Of a stretch of 64,000 nucleotides of DNA, positions 38,759 to 47,128 are shown piece by piece; within the stretch, counting starts at the first letter, position 1; every line of letters begins with the position of its first letter. This DNA is from Methanobacterium sp. BRmetb2 (GTDB lineage: Archaea; Methanobacteriota; Methanobacteria; Methanobacteriales; Methanobacteriaceae). The DNA is taken from contig CP022705.1 of the NCBI GenBank assembly GCA_003491285.1, positions 186,001 through 250,000 of the forward strand, in the 5' to 3' direction. The translations under genes were made by a program, and so were the position numbers. The notes under the pieces were generated by a model that worked only from the letters and a program-made list of their open reading frames with translations, made no database searches and had not been told where the DNA came from.

Positions 38759-40847
38759 AATAAGAATTGGTCTGGCAGGAAACCCAAATGTTGGAAAAAG
38801 TACTCTGTTCAATAGGTTGACTGGTATGCGACAACACGTAGGTAATTGGCCAGGTAAAACTGTAGAAAAAAAGGAAGGAACATTCCAATATGACAATTAT
38901 GAAATAGAAGTAGTAGATCTTCCAGGAAATTACAGCCTAACTGCTTATTCCGCTGAAGAACTGGTTTCCAGAGATTATATCATAAATGAAAAACCAGATA
39001 TAATTGTTAATATTGTTGATGCTGCTAATCTTGAAAGAAATTTATATTTAACTGTTCAGATGATGGAGTTAGGTGCAAATATTGTTCTTGCACTAAATAT
39101 GAATAAATTTGCTGATGAAAAAGGTTACAAAATTGACCAAAAAGCACTTTCACAATTATTAGGAATACCTGTGGTTAAAATTGAGGCTATTGATGAAACT
39201 GGTGAAGAAGATCTTCTCAAATCCATATTAAAAGCTTACGAATCTCCAAAAAATGTAATTGATCGAATAGAATATGGTAACGAAATTTCAGATCATATCA
39301 CTGAATTAATTGATGAAATTGATACACATTTAAAAATGGAAAATCGTGTTCCTTCTAGTTGGGTGGCTCTCAAGCTTCTTGAAAATGACGAGGAAATTAT
39401 AAATCAAGTTAAAACGTTTGATGAAAGTAAAAAAATATTATCAAAAGCAAAACAAATTGACAAGCATTTAGAAGGAGTTTTCGGTGAAGATGCTGACTCA
39501 ATAATCGCTGATGCTAGGTACGGTTTCATAGCCGGCCTAGTTAAGGAATCAGTTGAAAAACCGAAGATAGATAAAATTACCAGATCAGATTTAATAGATC
39601 GGATTGTAACTAATAAATATCTGGGAATACCAATATTCTTGTTAATAATGTGGCTCACTTTTCAAATAACATTTGCTGTAGGTGATCCTTTAGGGGGTTA
39701 TATTGAAGAGGGGTTTGCTTGGCTTGGTGAAACTGTAGCAGCACATTTAGGTGAAGGATTCTTAACTTCATTCATAGTTGATGGTATAATTGGTGGTGTT
39801 GGTGGTGTACTGGTCTTTGTACCCATAATCTTCCTGATGTTCTTAATACTTAGTATACTGGAAGATAGTGGTTATTTGGCTAGAGCCGCATTTGTAATGG
39901 ATCGATTTATGCACAAACTTGTTGGTTTACATGGAAAATCATTTATACCCATGATACTAGGTTTTGGATGTGCTGTACCTGGAATAATGGCTACAAGAAC
40001 ACTGGAAAATGAAAGAGATAGATTTTTAACCATGTTAATTGTTCCTTTCATGTCCTGCAGTGCCAGGCTACCAGTTTATGCCCTAATTGTAGCAGCATTT
40101 TTCGTAGCATATCAGGGATGGGTTATATTTTCACTCTATGTGTTAGGAATAATTGTAGCAATAATAATGGCAGCCATATTTAAGAAAACAATATTTAAAG
40201 GAATGTCAGCACCATTCGTTATGGAACTTCCTCCTTATCGATTACCCACATTGAAAGGTGCTCTTATCCACATGTGGGAAAGAGGAGTACTCTTCCTGAG
40301 GAAGGCCGGTACCATCATTTTGGCAGTGTCCATCATCATATGGGTTTTGAGTAGTCTACCTATTGGCGTGGAATATGCTTCACAAGAAAGTGTGACCGGA
40401 CAAATAGGGACTGCTTTGTCTCCAGTATTTGAACCTCTTGGATTTGGAGAATGGCAAGCAACAGTTGCCATAATATATGGATTCCTGGCTAAGGAGGTGG
40501 TGGTAAGTACATTCGGTATCCTCTATGGTATTGGAGAGGAGAGTTCTGATGAATCGGCATCGAGTGAAGAAGCACCTGCCGAGGAAACATCTGCCGAAGA
40601 AGAAACAGCTCCAGAAGAAGATCCTGGATTTATTGCAGCAATACAGGAATTGTTTACTCCTCTATCTGCTTATGCCTTCATGGTATTTGTACTACTGTAC
40701 ATCCCTTGTTTGGCTACACTAGCTGTAATAAAAAGAGAAACCAACTCCTGGAAATGGCCAACATTTGCTGCAGGGTATACCTTTGTGGTAGCATATGTGG
40801 TTTCATTAATAGTTTATCAAGGAGGCCTGCTCTTGGGATTCGGATAA
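38751..40847 (+). CDS. feoB: Ferrous iron transporter FeoB
   Basis: A 698-residue Fe(II) importer with an N-terminal G domain and a polytopic C-terminal domain with two Gate regions (for example [24 protein letters not shown]). G1 is GNPNVGKS (10-17), G2 includes the Thr in WPGKT, and G3 is DLPG (56-59). The G4 position reads NMNK (116-119) where FeoB usually has NxxD, an unusual change at the guanine-reading Asp. A very acidic Glu/Ser/Ala loop lies between two late helices. Iron-dependent control is expected from the upstream operators. Confidence 0.97.
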   Translation: MDKIRIGLAGNPNVGKSTLFNRLTGMRQHVGNWPGKTVEKKEGTFQYDNYEIEVVDLPGNYSLTAYSAEELVSRDYIINEKPDIIVNIVDAANLERNLYLTVQMMELGANIVLALNMNKFADEKGYKIDQKALSQLLGIPVVKIEAIDETGEEDLLKSILKAYESPKNVIDRIEYGNEISDHITELIDEIDTHLKMENRVPSSWVALKLLENDEEIINQVKTFDESKKILSKAKQIDKHLEGVFGEDADSIIADARYGFIAGLVKESVEKPKIDKITRSDLIDRIVTNKYLGIPIFLLIMWLTFQITFAVGDPLGGYIEEGFAWLGETVAAHLGEGFLTSFIVDGIIGGVGGVLVFVPIIFLMFLILSILEDSGYLARAAFVMDRFMHKLVGLHGKSFIPMILGFGCAVPGIMATRTLENERDRFLTMLIVPFMSCSARLPVYALIVAAFFVAYQGWVIFSLYVLGIIVAIIMAAIFKKTIFKGMSAPFVMELPPYRLPTLKGALIHMWERGVLFLRKAGTIILAVSIIIWVLSSLPIGVEYASQESVTGQIGTALSPVFEPLGFGEWQATVAIIYGFLAKEVVVSTFGILYGIGEESSDESASSEEAPAEETSAEEETAPEEDPGFIAAIQELFTPLSAYAFMVFVLLYIPCLATLAVIKRETNSWKWPTFAAGYTFVVAYVVSLIVYQGGLLLGFG

Positions 40848-40866
40848 ATAAAAAAATAAAAAAAAT

Positions 40867-40896
40867 AGTTTTTTAAAGTTTCAACTTTAAAAAACT
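40867..40896. repeat. 30-bp palindrome between feoB and the small gene
   Basis: AGTTTTTTAAAGTT and its exact complement are separated by two bases (TC). As RNA it would form a long A-U hairpin 19 bases after the feoB stop. It could be a terminator, a processing site that separates the following small gene, or an operator. Confidence 0.55.
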
Positions 40897-40921
40897 TAAA
40901 TATTTTTAGGGAGGTGATAAA

Positions 40922-41053
40922 ATGAGTGGTAAAAGTAGTATAAAAGGTAAAAAAAATTCAAAAGCAGAGGATTATCTGATTTATTCTTTTAAAGAAAAAT
41001 TAAGTAATAAAAATGAAAACAAGATTAAAAATCCTCATTTAAATTCAAAGTAA
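40922..41053 (+). CDS. 43-residue basic protein after feoB
   Basis: A short frame starting ATG with a strong GGGAGGTGAT site 4-5 bases upstream. The product is Lys/Ser/Asn-rich (MSGKSSIKGKKNSKAEDYLI...), soluble, with no recognised family. It follows feoB by 74 bp on the same strand and may be part of the feo operon. The ribosome site is the main evidence that it is real. It does not look like FeoC. Confidence 0.5.
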   Translation: MSGKSSIKGKKNSKAEDYLIYSFKEKLSNKNENKIKNPHLNSK

Positions 41054-41057
41054 TCAT

Positions 41058-41118
41058 ATTAGGGGCATCCAATTTCACACATCCTCAGTCCTCAAATGTA
41101 ACACCTGATGCCCCTAAT
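41058..41118 (+). terminator. Strong hairpin downstream of the feo operon with a conserved loop
   Basis: A perfect 12-bp inverted repeat, ATTAGGGGCATC (41058-41069) with GATGCCCCTAAT (41107-41118), encloses a 37-base loop. It could terminate the feo transcript; T-rich DNA follows only after about 30 bases. The loop contains CTCAAATGTA (41091-41100). The same decamer is found at the same relative place in the GGGCATC hairpin of the hcgE leader, which is unexpected for a simple terminator. Confidence 0.6.
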
Positions 41119-41285
41119 CTTTACACTATATTAGTTTAATATTTTTTATTTTAATAGTTCTATTTTAAATATTTTATTATTTATTAAGATTTTTATAAAA
41201 AGTTTAGAGTTAATTCATTCTAACTGTTTATTTATTATTATTACTGCATTTTTGAATTGGATTAGTTTTATAATTAAAATAAATT

Positions 41286-42299
41286 TTAAAAAGATTTATT
41301 AGTCCAAGGTTCCATTAAAATAGCAGGACAATGCTGATTTTCCGGGCAGTTACCACAGTTACGGGGACGACTATAACATCCTGCTTGATTTAAGAAATGA
41401 TATGAATTATTCAAAGAATTATTAATCGAAGAAGGAGATATTATTGTTCCCCCTGGACTGAAACCAGAATAATCTACATTTTCAAGACCTAAATCGCGGC
41501 ATTTATCCACTAAATTCTGCATAATATCACGAGAAGGTCCTGGATAATAATATAACAGGAAATGAGGTCTAAAACCCACTAAACGATAGTGTAATGTTGG
41601 ATCTATATCTTTAAGAAATTGGGCAATTTTAGGTATTTCTAAATCATTAATACCTGGAATTACAACAGTACGAAAAACACGAATCTTTTCTGGATGGTTG
41701 TAGGCCAGCCATCGGGCATTATCTAAAACTGGTTGGGAATGGGCTCCAGTAACAGCTTGATGTAATTCTGGATCAAATGCCTTAATCTCAAAATTGATAT
41801 ACGAAGAAATGTTTTCCAATCTTTTCATAGTGCTTAATGTGCAAAAACCATTAGTGGCCAGACCCACACCTATATCGGGTATATGTTCTCTCATTAAAAA
41901 TACTAACTCCTCCAGGTAGGGTGTGTGGATTGATGGCTCTCCTCCAGTAAAACTAATGATTTTAACACCAATTTTTCGGGCTAAAGAAGTTTTAAATGCA
42001 TTTAAAGCTTCTCTAATTAGATTATTTGGTTGAACAAATCCCCTGTAAATCCATCCAGTATCAGGATACTGGGAAAGTCTGTAAGCATTACAATAAACAC
42101 AACGAAATGTACATCCTAATAGTGTTACTGCAAAAGTCTTTAAAACAGAGGTGATTGACGTATAAGCTACCTCAGGAAGCCCAACTCTACAAATACCTCT
42201 TTCTTTTTCAAGACGGTTCACACCACAATTCCACGGGCAAAGTCTGCATTCTCTTAATTCTTTTAGAAATTTAGGGTACATAAACGCAATAAAAGCCAC
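41286..42299 (-). CDS. Radical SAM protein next to nicotianamine synthase
   Basis: A 337-residue radical SAM enzyme. An N-terminal Cys cluster (CRLCPWNCGVNRLEKERGIC) precedes the radical SAM motif GCTFRCVYC, and the GGE motif is SFTGGEPS. A C-terminal Cys-rich end (CYSRPRNCGNCPENQHC) could bind a further cluster. The layout resembles activase-like radical SAM proteins. It starts 22 bases after the nicotianamine-synthase-like gene, so they form an operon. The start is uncertain: GTG at 42299 or ATG at 42281. Confidence 0.85.
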   Translation of the reverse strand: MAFIAFMYPKFLKELRECRLCPWNCGVNRLEKERGICRVGLPEVAYTSITSVLKTFAVTLLGCTFRCVYCNAYRLSQYPDTGWIYRGFVQPNNLIREALNAFKTSLARKIGVKIISFTGGEPSIHTPYLEELVFLMREHIPDIGVGLATNGFCTLSTMKRLENISSYINFEIKAFDPELHQAVTGAHSQPVLDNARWLAYNHPEKIRVFRTVVIPGINDLEIPKIAQFLKDIDPTLHYRLVGFRPHFLLYYYPGPSRDIMQNLVDKCRDLGLENVDYSGFSPGGTIISPSSINNSLNNSYHFLNQAGCYSRPRNCGNCPENQHCPAILMEPWTNKSF

Positions 42300-42321
42300 A
42301 ATTATGCTTTTAAATTATACA

Positions 42322-43125
42322 TTAAACAACTTTACGAACCAAAACCGAGGTGTTGTTTACATTACCTTTAGGCAGAATCATAACTTCCTTGTGAAACCCC
42401 CGGGTAGCCCTTTCAGTAACTGGAGAGTAAAGAATAGCCCTCATACCAGTATATGTTCTGTATATAACTGGAGTGGTGGTGTCCAACATTTCCCATAAAT
42501 TGGCAAATACTCTCTCCTTGGGTTCTGCTAGGGCTGCCACCATTATGGTAGTGTAGTCTACATTCCTCAGCGTAGTTTCATCTCCATCCACAACTTCAAT
42601 CTGAGAATCTAATCCTAATTTTTTTATTATTTGACGGGATAGTTCAGCTACTTCAGGAATTATTTCTATACTAACACCGCGGGCTTTATAAAATCTGTTT
42701 AAAAGAATTAAAGTTAATGGTAAGGGTCCTCCTCCAACAAATACTACTTTTTGTTCAGTTGTAAACTTTACCAGTTGATTTTCATTTTTTATCAATCCCA
42801 AATAACGTTCAAAAAAATGGAATGATTCTAATGTGGCCCAAGGATCTGTGGAATTCAATATTTCCCCAGCCTTTTCCGTTTCCAGACGGGTACCTAAATA
42901 GACGTAGAATTTCCTGATAATTTTAAGTGCCTCGTTCATTTTTTCGTCATCTAAAATATGTTTGGCCGAATCAAAGTCAATAACATTATCGTGAGCAATT
43001 TTCTCTACAGAGTCCAATAAAGGTATAATCTTATCCAGTGGCATTTCATGGAGTTTATACTCACCATATTCTTTAAGAGAATTAGCAATAGATTTAATTT
43101 TATCCCAATACATATAACAACTCAT
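42322..43125 (-). CDS. Nicotianamine-synthase-like protein (archaeal)
   Basis: A 267-residue protein with an N-terminal helical domain and a Rossmann methyltransferase-like domain (VVFVGGGPLPLTLILLNRF, then EVVDGDET). This matches archaeal nicotianamine synthases, which condense aminocarboxypropyl groups from S-adenosylmethionine with glutamate to a metal-chelating opine-like molecule. The product may serve nickel or other metal handling. Start at 43125 follows GGAG by 5 bases. A longer frame to 43143 starts before the ribosome site. Confidence 0.85.
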   Translation of the reverse strand: MSCYMYWDKIKSIANSLKEYGEYKLHEMPLDKIIPLLDSVEKIAHDNVIDFDSAKHILDDEKMNEALKIIRKFYVYLGTRLETEKAGEILNSTDPWATLESFHFFERYLGLIKNENQLVKFTTEQKVVFVGGGPLPLTLILLNRFYKARGVSIEIIPEVAELSRQIIKKLGLDSQIEVVDGDETTLRNVDYTTIMVAALAEPKERVFANLWEMLDTTTPVIYRTYTGMRAILYSPVTERATRGFHKEVMILPKGNVNNTSVLVRKVV

Positions 43126-43481
43126 ATTATCTCCTTTAAACATTTATATCATTATATCAATAAACATTGATAAAATAACCCAGTTAAATTAGTTATGGGT
43201 AAATAACATTTTATTTCCTAAAAATTGTTATTATTACTCATTATTTATAGAAAATTTTATATAACTAATTCTATTCTTAATTAATATAAAGCCATAGTAT
43301 AGTATTAATTTATTGTTGAAATTATAGTTGGAAGTATTATATGATAAATTTTGTTTTAACCGTATAATCTAAAAATATAATGTTCCCAGATTTGTGGTTT
43401 TAAATGCCGCCACTTATTTGAGGATTGCAAATTTGATAGAAAAAATCATTCATAAATGTACAAACAAATCTCAATGATAAC
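43126..43481 (+). promoter_or_regulatory. Divergent promoter region with leader motif related to the hcgE leader
   Basis: This 356-bp gap separates the nicotianamine-synthase-like gene from the methyltransferase-like gene. On the plus strand, TATA-like sequences at about 43361-43378 precede a GC-rich patch. The patch contains CCGCCACTTA (43407-43416) followed by AGGAT (43421-43425) and GCAAATTTGAT. The same order, CCGCCACTTA, AGGAT and CAAAACTTGAT, occurs in the hcgE leader. GTGG (43394-43397) can pair with CCAC (43410-43413). A structured 5' leader is inferred. Confidence 0.45.
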
Positions 43482-44174
43482 ATGCGAAATCCATATTCCT
43501 CAGATAAAATATGGTTTTTAGGGAGGAGTTACAAGGAATATTTTTCGATGTTCAATTTATCTTTCGATCTTTTAAAAGAAGAAAAAGTGTTGGACTGTGC
43601 AGCAGGTGCAAGTTCATTCACCGCTATAGCCTCTAAAAAAGGAATAAAAAGTACTGCGACTGATCTTCTGTACTGTAAAGACCCTGCCACCCTACAAAAA
43701 ATTTTCAAAAAGGACTTATCCACTTTATTTAGAATTCACTCTGGATTAGAACATAAAGTTAACTGGGGATTCTTTCAAAACTCAGAAAAAATGATTAAGG
43801 ATCGATTCAATACTTTCACTAATTTCATAAATGACTATACAAAATTTAAAGAAAGGTATATCACCGCGCAATTACCCTACCTACCATTTAATGATAATCC
43901 GTTTACCTTAGCCCTTTCTTCTCATCTTCTATTCTTATACGACGACCGTTTGAACTACCAGTTTCATCTGGATTCTATTAAAGAAATGTTAAGGGTAACC
44001 AGTGAAGTACGAATTTATCCCCTGATAAGTCTTCGAGGAGATGGAAAAAAATCATTTTTTGTAAATAAAATAAAAAAAGATATTATACCCGAAGGCAAAA
44101 TAAAAATATTAGACGTGAAATACCGATTCCGTGAGGGTTGCAACGAAATGATGTGTATTAAAAAAATGGAATAA
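43482..44174 (+). CDS. SAM-dependent methyltransferase-like protein
   Basis: A 230-residue protein. The region VLDCAAGASSFTAIASKKGIKSTATDLLY (about 37-65) fits motif I and the acidic loop of class I methyltransferases. The C-terminal half has LPYLPFNDNPFTLALSSHLLFLYDD, a motif IV-like stretch. The substrate is unknown. It sits among hcg genes but on the opposite strand. Its leader shares a motif with that of hcgE, hinting at common regulation. Confidence 0.75.
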   Translation: MRNPYSSDKIWFLGRSYKEYFSMFNLSFDLLKEEKVLDCAAGASSFTAIASKKGIKSTATDLLYCKDPATLQKIFKKDLSTLFRIHSGLEHKVNWGFFQNSEKMIKDRFNTFTNFINDYTKFKERYITAQLPYLPFNDNPFTLALSSHLLFLYDDRLNYQFHLDSIKEMLRVTSEVRIYPLISLRGDGKKSFFVNKIKKDIIPEGKIKILDVKYRFREGCNEMMCIKKME

Positions 44175-44249
44175 TTAAACAACAACAAAAATGAGATTTT
44201 TAGTATAAATCAAATTCTTGTCAAAATAAAACTGTTTCTTCTTTATTGA

Positions 44250-44747
44250 TTATAATGAGACTTCCAGAAGCTCAACCAACAAGCTCAAAGTCTTCTGCAC
44301 ACCGGATCTCTGTCTTTCCAAAAGCAAATCAGAATCAGGAAAACGAAGATCTGCATAAACATCTGAAGTAGCTTTTAACATGATTTCATCTGATAATATG
44401 ACTATTGCGCCTCTTCCTATCCCTGCAGTCGTCCCTATACCTACTTGAGCACCGGTTAAATCTTTAACTGCTCTGGCCATTAGATATGCAACTTTTTGAT
44501 CAGTGAGTTCATCATAAACTTTGATACCTCTAATCAATTCTTGAGGTTTAGGAGGTTCAACCTTTAAAATAGATGTTAAAGCAGTTAACGTTGGAATAAA
44601 CATTCCGCAGAGGAGCAATACATCTTTTTGAATATTTTGAAGATATTTAGGTCCAAATTCACCAAGATACCCTTGAGAATAGGCATGTATTTCTCGGGCA
44701 ACCATCCCGTGAGTAAAACATTCAGCAGTAGATATTGTAATTGTCAT
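44250..44747 (-). CDS. hcgF: FeGP-cofactor biosynthesis protein HcgF
   Basis: A 165-residue protein of the [Fe]-hydrogenase cofactor pathway. HcgF forms a thioester with the guanylylpyridinol carboxylate. The N-terminal Cys expected to carry it is C10 in STAECFTHGMVAREIHAY. It overlaps hcgE by four bases. Assignment rests on the Cys motif, length and position in the hcg cluster. Confidence 0.85.
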   Translation of the reverse strand: MTITISTAECFTHGMVAREIHAYSQGYLGEFGPKYLQNIQKDVLLLCGMFIPTLTALTSILKVEPPKPQELIRGIKVYDELTDQKVAYLMARAVKDLTGAQVGIGTTAGIGRGAIVILSDEIMLKATSDVYADLRFPDSDLLLERQRSGVQKTLSLLVELLEVSL

Positions 44748-45400
44748 TTAATATCCTTCAAAAGTTTAATTATTTCTCCAGTGGTAATTTTAGCAATTTC
44801 TTCCAGGACATAAGGCGTTACGGGTTCATCGTCCCTTATAAACTTTCCGGTGGATATTATTTTATGGTTAGTTCGAATACCATTCTTTCTTAAAGCATTG
44901 ACAACAGGATTCTTGTTATCTGCCTCGGAAATGTCCATTACCTCTATTTTTTCATTACCTATTCCAAAAACACCAGCTGTGCTTATGGTAGATGCCCCCA
45001 ATGCCCATGCATTTTTTATGATACAAGCAGTTATCGGTACAGTGTGTCCCCCAGCTATCTGGATGCTCACCACATCACCGTTGATAAGATGTAAATTTTC
45101 ATGATTAATGTCCTCTTTAATGGGTACGACTTCTTTTATACCTCTTAACTCATGAAAGAAGTCCACTTTGTACATTCCTGTAGTGCCACCTAACATTTTA
45201 AAAATAACATCTGCCTCAGAAATTCTCTGACCATCAATAGCTGTTATTTTATGGGGGCCTCCCCGATGTATTTGAACTAAATTGATTCCAGTTCTGATCC
45301 CTAAACGGCCCAATCCTACCAATATAACATGCCCACGAGGAATTTTCATATCTTCCAGTTCTTCAATTTTTTTTCTATCTTCCAGTTCTTTGATCATCAT
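44744..45400 (-). CDS. hcgE: FeGP-cofactor biosynthesis protein HcgE (ThiF/E1-like)
   Basis: A 218-residue E1/ThiF-like adenylyltransferase that activates the guanylylpyridinol carboxylate with ATP. The nucleotide-binding loop is VGLGRLGIRTGINL and the following acidic strand is AIDGQRISEADV. The start at 45400 has GAGTGAT upstream. The frame extends further back but only through the structured leader, so an upstream start is rejected. hcgF follows with a four-base overlap. A separate promoter divides these two genes from hcgABCD. Confidence 0.87.
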   Translation of the reverse strand: MMIKELEDRKKIEELEDMKIPRGHVILVGLGRLGIRTGINLVQIHRGGPHKITAIDGQRISEADVIFKMLGGTTGMYKVDFFHELRGIKEVVPIKEDINHENLHLINGDVVSIQIAGGHTVPITACIIKNAWALGASTISTAGVFGIGNEKIEVMDISEADNKNPVVNALRKNGIRTNHKIISTGKFIRDDEPVTPYVLEEIAKITTGEIIKLLKDIK

Positions 45401-45566
45401 TAAATCACTCAAAAAGAGGTGAGGGCATCTAACGTGAATTATACATTTGAGCGAAAGGTTGTTTTTATTAGATGCCCTGGAGGCAACATCCAGAACAAAA
45501 CTGATCAAGTTTTGTATCCTTTTATTGCTAAGTGGCGGAGAAGTAATTGTGGCACCTTCTCCTCAT
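45401..45566 (-). ncRNA. Structured leader RNA upstream of hcgE (riboswitch-like)
   Basis: On the minus strand a TATA box (TTTATAAT, 45586-45593) predicts a start near 45565, about 165 nt before hcgE. The leader has perfect stems in order. CTTCTCC/GGAGAAG is at 45556-45562 and 45537-45543. ACAAAACT/AGTTTTGT is at 45495-45502 and 45508-45515. A CTGGA/TCCAG hairpin is at 45477-45493. An 11-bp AGGGCATCTAA/TTAGATGCCCT stem (45422-45432, 45468-45478) is followed by a U-run. The last stem and the CTGGA stem share bases and could be alternatives. No known riboswitch class was recognised. The ligand, if any, is unknown. Confidence 0.6.
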
Positions 45567-45572
45567 CTACTA

Positions 45573-45621
45573 AATAGTATACACTATTATAAATACTTTT
45601 TTACTAAAAAGTATTACTTTT
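45573..45621 (-). promoter_or_regulatory. hcgE promoter with three dyads
   Basis: AATAGT-ATAC-ACTATT (45573-45588) overlaps the TATA box. AATACTTTTT-TACT-AAAAAGTATT (45592-45615) is a perfect 10-bp dyad. AAAAGTA-T-TACTTTT (45607-45621) overlaps the previous one. Such stacking around a TATA box suggests control at initiation in addition to the leader RNA. Confidence 0.5.
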
Positions 45622-45666
45622 ATGGTTTTTTTCCAAAAAAGGGAATACTTCGGTTCAGACCGTTAT

Positions 45667-46368
45667 TTATTTGACATAAAATTCCCATGGCATTTGAGGA
45701 TACTCGAACTCAACAGTTAATCCAAACTCTGAAATTAACCTACAAAGTCTTATCAAACCTGGAACCTCAGTTGCTTGGTGTGTGGCATCAACCACAAAAA
45801 TACCTAATTTTATGGCAGTTAATGCCCCTTTATGAGTCAAATCTCCTGATAAAAATAAATCCACACCTTTATCATAAGCTAACTGTATGTATTCTGGGTT
45901 CAGTCCAAAACCAGAAACAATAGCCAACTTCCCAATATGACCATCATCTTTTCTGACCACATTTAGTTGTTCTGTTTTTAATACATCTGCAACATTTATT
46001 AAAAAATCTTCCAACGAAATATCAGCTGAACAAATACGGCCAATTCCTGTTTTTGTATCAAACACATCTAAAACTTTAATTTTTAAAGATTCAGCCAATG
46101 CATCATTTGCACCGCCTTGTACAATGTCCCAATTGGAATGTATGACATAGGTTGGTATGTTAGGCTTAACTAGAGGCGGGTGATGAGAAACCACTAAATC
46201 CCAATCTTCAAGTTCCAATTCATGATGATAATCCAATACCACCAGAACTTTATTTACTTCAATTGTTTCTGGATTGCCCGGCCCTATAAATCCCACAGTA
46301 TCTGTTGACAAGGCCAATTCCATTGGAACTCTAGCCTCAATCATTTTGAAAAGTTCAGATGCTAACAT
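45667..46368 (-). CDS. hcgD: HcgD, NIF3-like iron-binding protein
   Basis: A 233-residue NIF3-family protein. HcgD has a dinuclear metal site and is proposed to supply iron for the FeGP cofactor. Candidate ligands are in VVSHHPPLVKPN (HH pair), the late histidine in VVDATHQATEVPG, and an adjacent Glu. It overlaps hcgC by 14 bases, with GGTGG before its ATG. It is the last gene of the hmd-proximal hcgABCD group. Confidence 0.87.
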   Translation of the reverse strand: MLASELFKMIEARVPMELALSTDTVGFIGPGNPETIEVNKVLVVLDYHHELELEDWDLVVSHHPPLVKPNIPTYVIHSNWDIVQGGANDALAESLKIKVLDVFDTKTGIGRICSADISLEDFLINVADVLKTEQLNVVRKDDGHIGKLAIVSGFGLNPEYIQLAYDKGVDLFLSGDLTHKGALTAIKLGIFVVDATHQATEVPGLIRLCRLISEFGLTVEFEYPQMPWEFYVK

Positions 46369-47128
46369 ATTCCACCTTACATTTTATTTTTTCAATGTAA
46401 TATTCAATGTATTTATCAGGAGCAACAGGTTTAAGTGAAGATATAACAATGGAAGGACGATTTAGAAGTCGATAAAATTTTTTAATATCTTTTTCTTTAA
46501 AAAGTAATCCTTCATAAAAATTCATATTTGCTACTGCGTAAAGTACTCCTTCTGTTTTTAATATATCCCCTAAACTACGGCGTAAAATTTCCGTGGTCAA
46601 AGTCATGGTTCCAGAAGTTTTTGAATTTAAACCTACCGTGGTCAGTACTCCTTTGTATTGAGATTCAGAAGCTTTTAATCGTTTAGCAGTATCATTTTTT
46701 TGGCTAATGAGTTTATCACTACCATCAGATGTGGGATCTTCTACTAAAAATATTTTTGAATCAACGTATTCACTAATTACTTTCGAACTGATACCCCCTA
46801 ACCCTGTGGTGTCCACCACTAAGTCAGAACCTTCAATATTAGAAAGATCATTATAAAAATCTATTTCACAGTTAATCATATCTTTAAGGTGGGGGTTTAT
46901 GTCCACTACACTAACTTTAGAAAATTCACTAAGGATTTCTGCTAGTCTAATTCCAGTTAAATAGGTTCCGATTATGGTGGACTGTTCAATATTAACATCT
47001 AATGATTTGATCCAATTTAAAGCGGCCAGGCATTTTTTCTCGATTATCAAGTCAACCAGGTCGCAGACTTTTATAGTGGAAAGGAGAGTAAAAACCTCGT
47101 CAGTTATTCCTCTTTCTTTAATAATCAT
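46355..47128 (-). CDS. hcgC: HcgC, pyridinol C3-methyltransferase
   Basis: A 257-residue Rossmann protein. HcgC methylates the pyridinol precursor using S-adenosylmethionine. Recognisable regions are STIIGTYLTGIRLAEILSEFSKVSVVDINPHLKDM (nucleotide binding) and SDLVVDTTGLGGISSKVI. It overlaps hcgB by 4 bases. Identity is supported by gene order A-B-C-D and length. Confidence 0.85.
   Translation of the reverse strand: MIIKERGITDEVFTLLSTIKVCDLVDLIIEKKCLAALNWIKSLDVNIEQSTIIGTYLTGIRLAEILSEFSKVSVVDINPHLKDMINCEIDFYNDLSNIEGSDLVVDTTGLGGISSKVISEYVDSKIFLVEDPTSDGSDKLISQKNDTAKRLKASESQYKGVLTTVGLNSKTSGTMTLTTEILRRSLGDILKTEGVLYAVANMNFYEGLLFKEKDIKKFYRLLNRPSIVISSLKPVAPDKYIEYYIEKIKCKVEYVSI

Noticed and set aside
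45401..45508. Extended N-terminus of HcgE through the leader (reading frame open to 45508)
   Set aside because: The extra residues do not resemble HcgE, the DNA is full of perfect hairpins, and a ribosome site stands before 45400.
45422..45562. Cobalamin or SAM-I riboswitch in the hcgE leader
   Set aside because: GCCACTT and GGTG-like pieces recall the cobalamin core, and GGCAAC on the other strand recalls SAM-I. The B12 box, the K-turn and the required order are missing.
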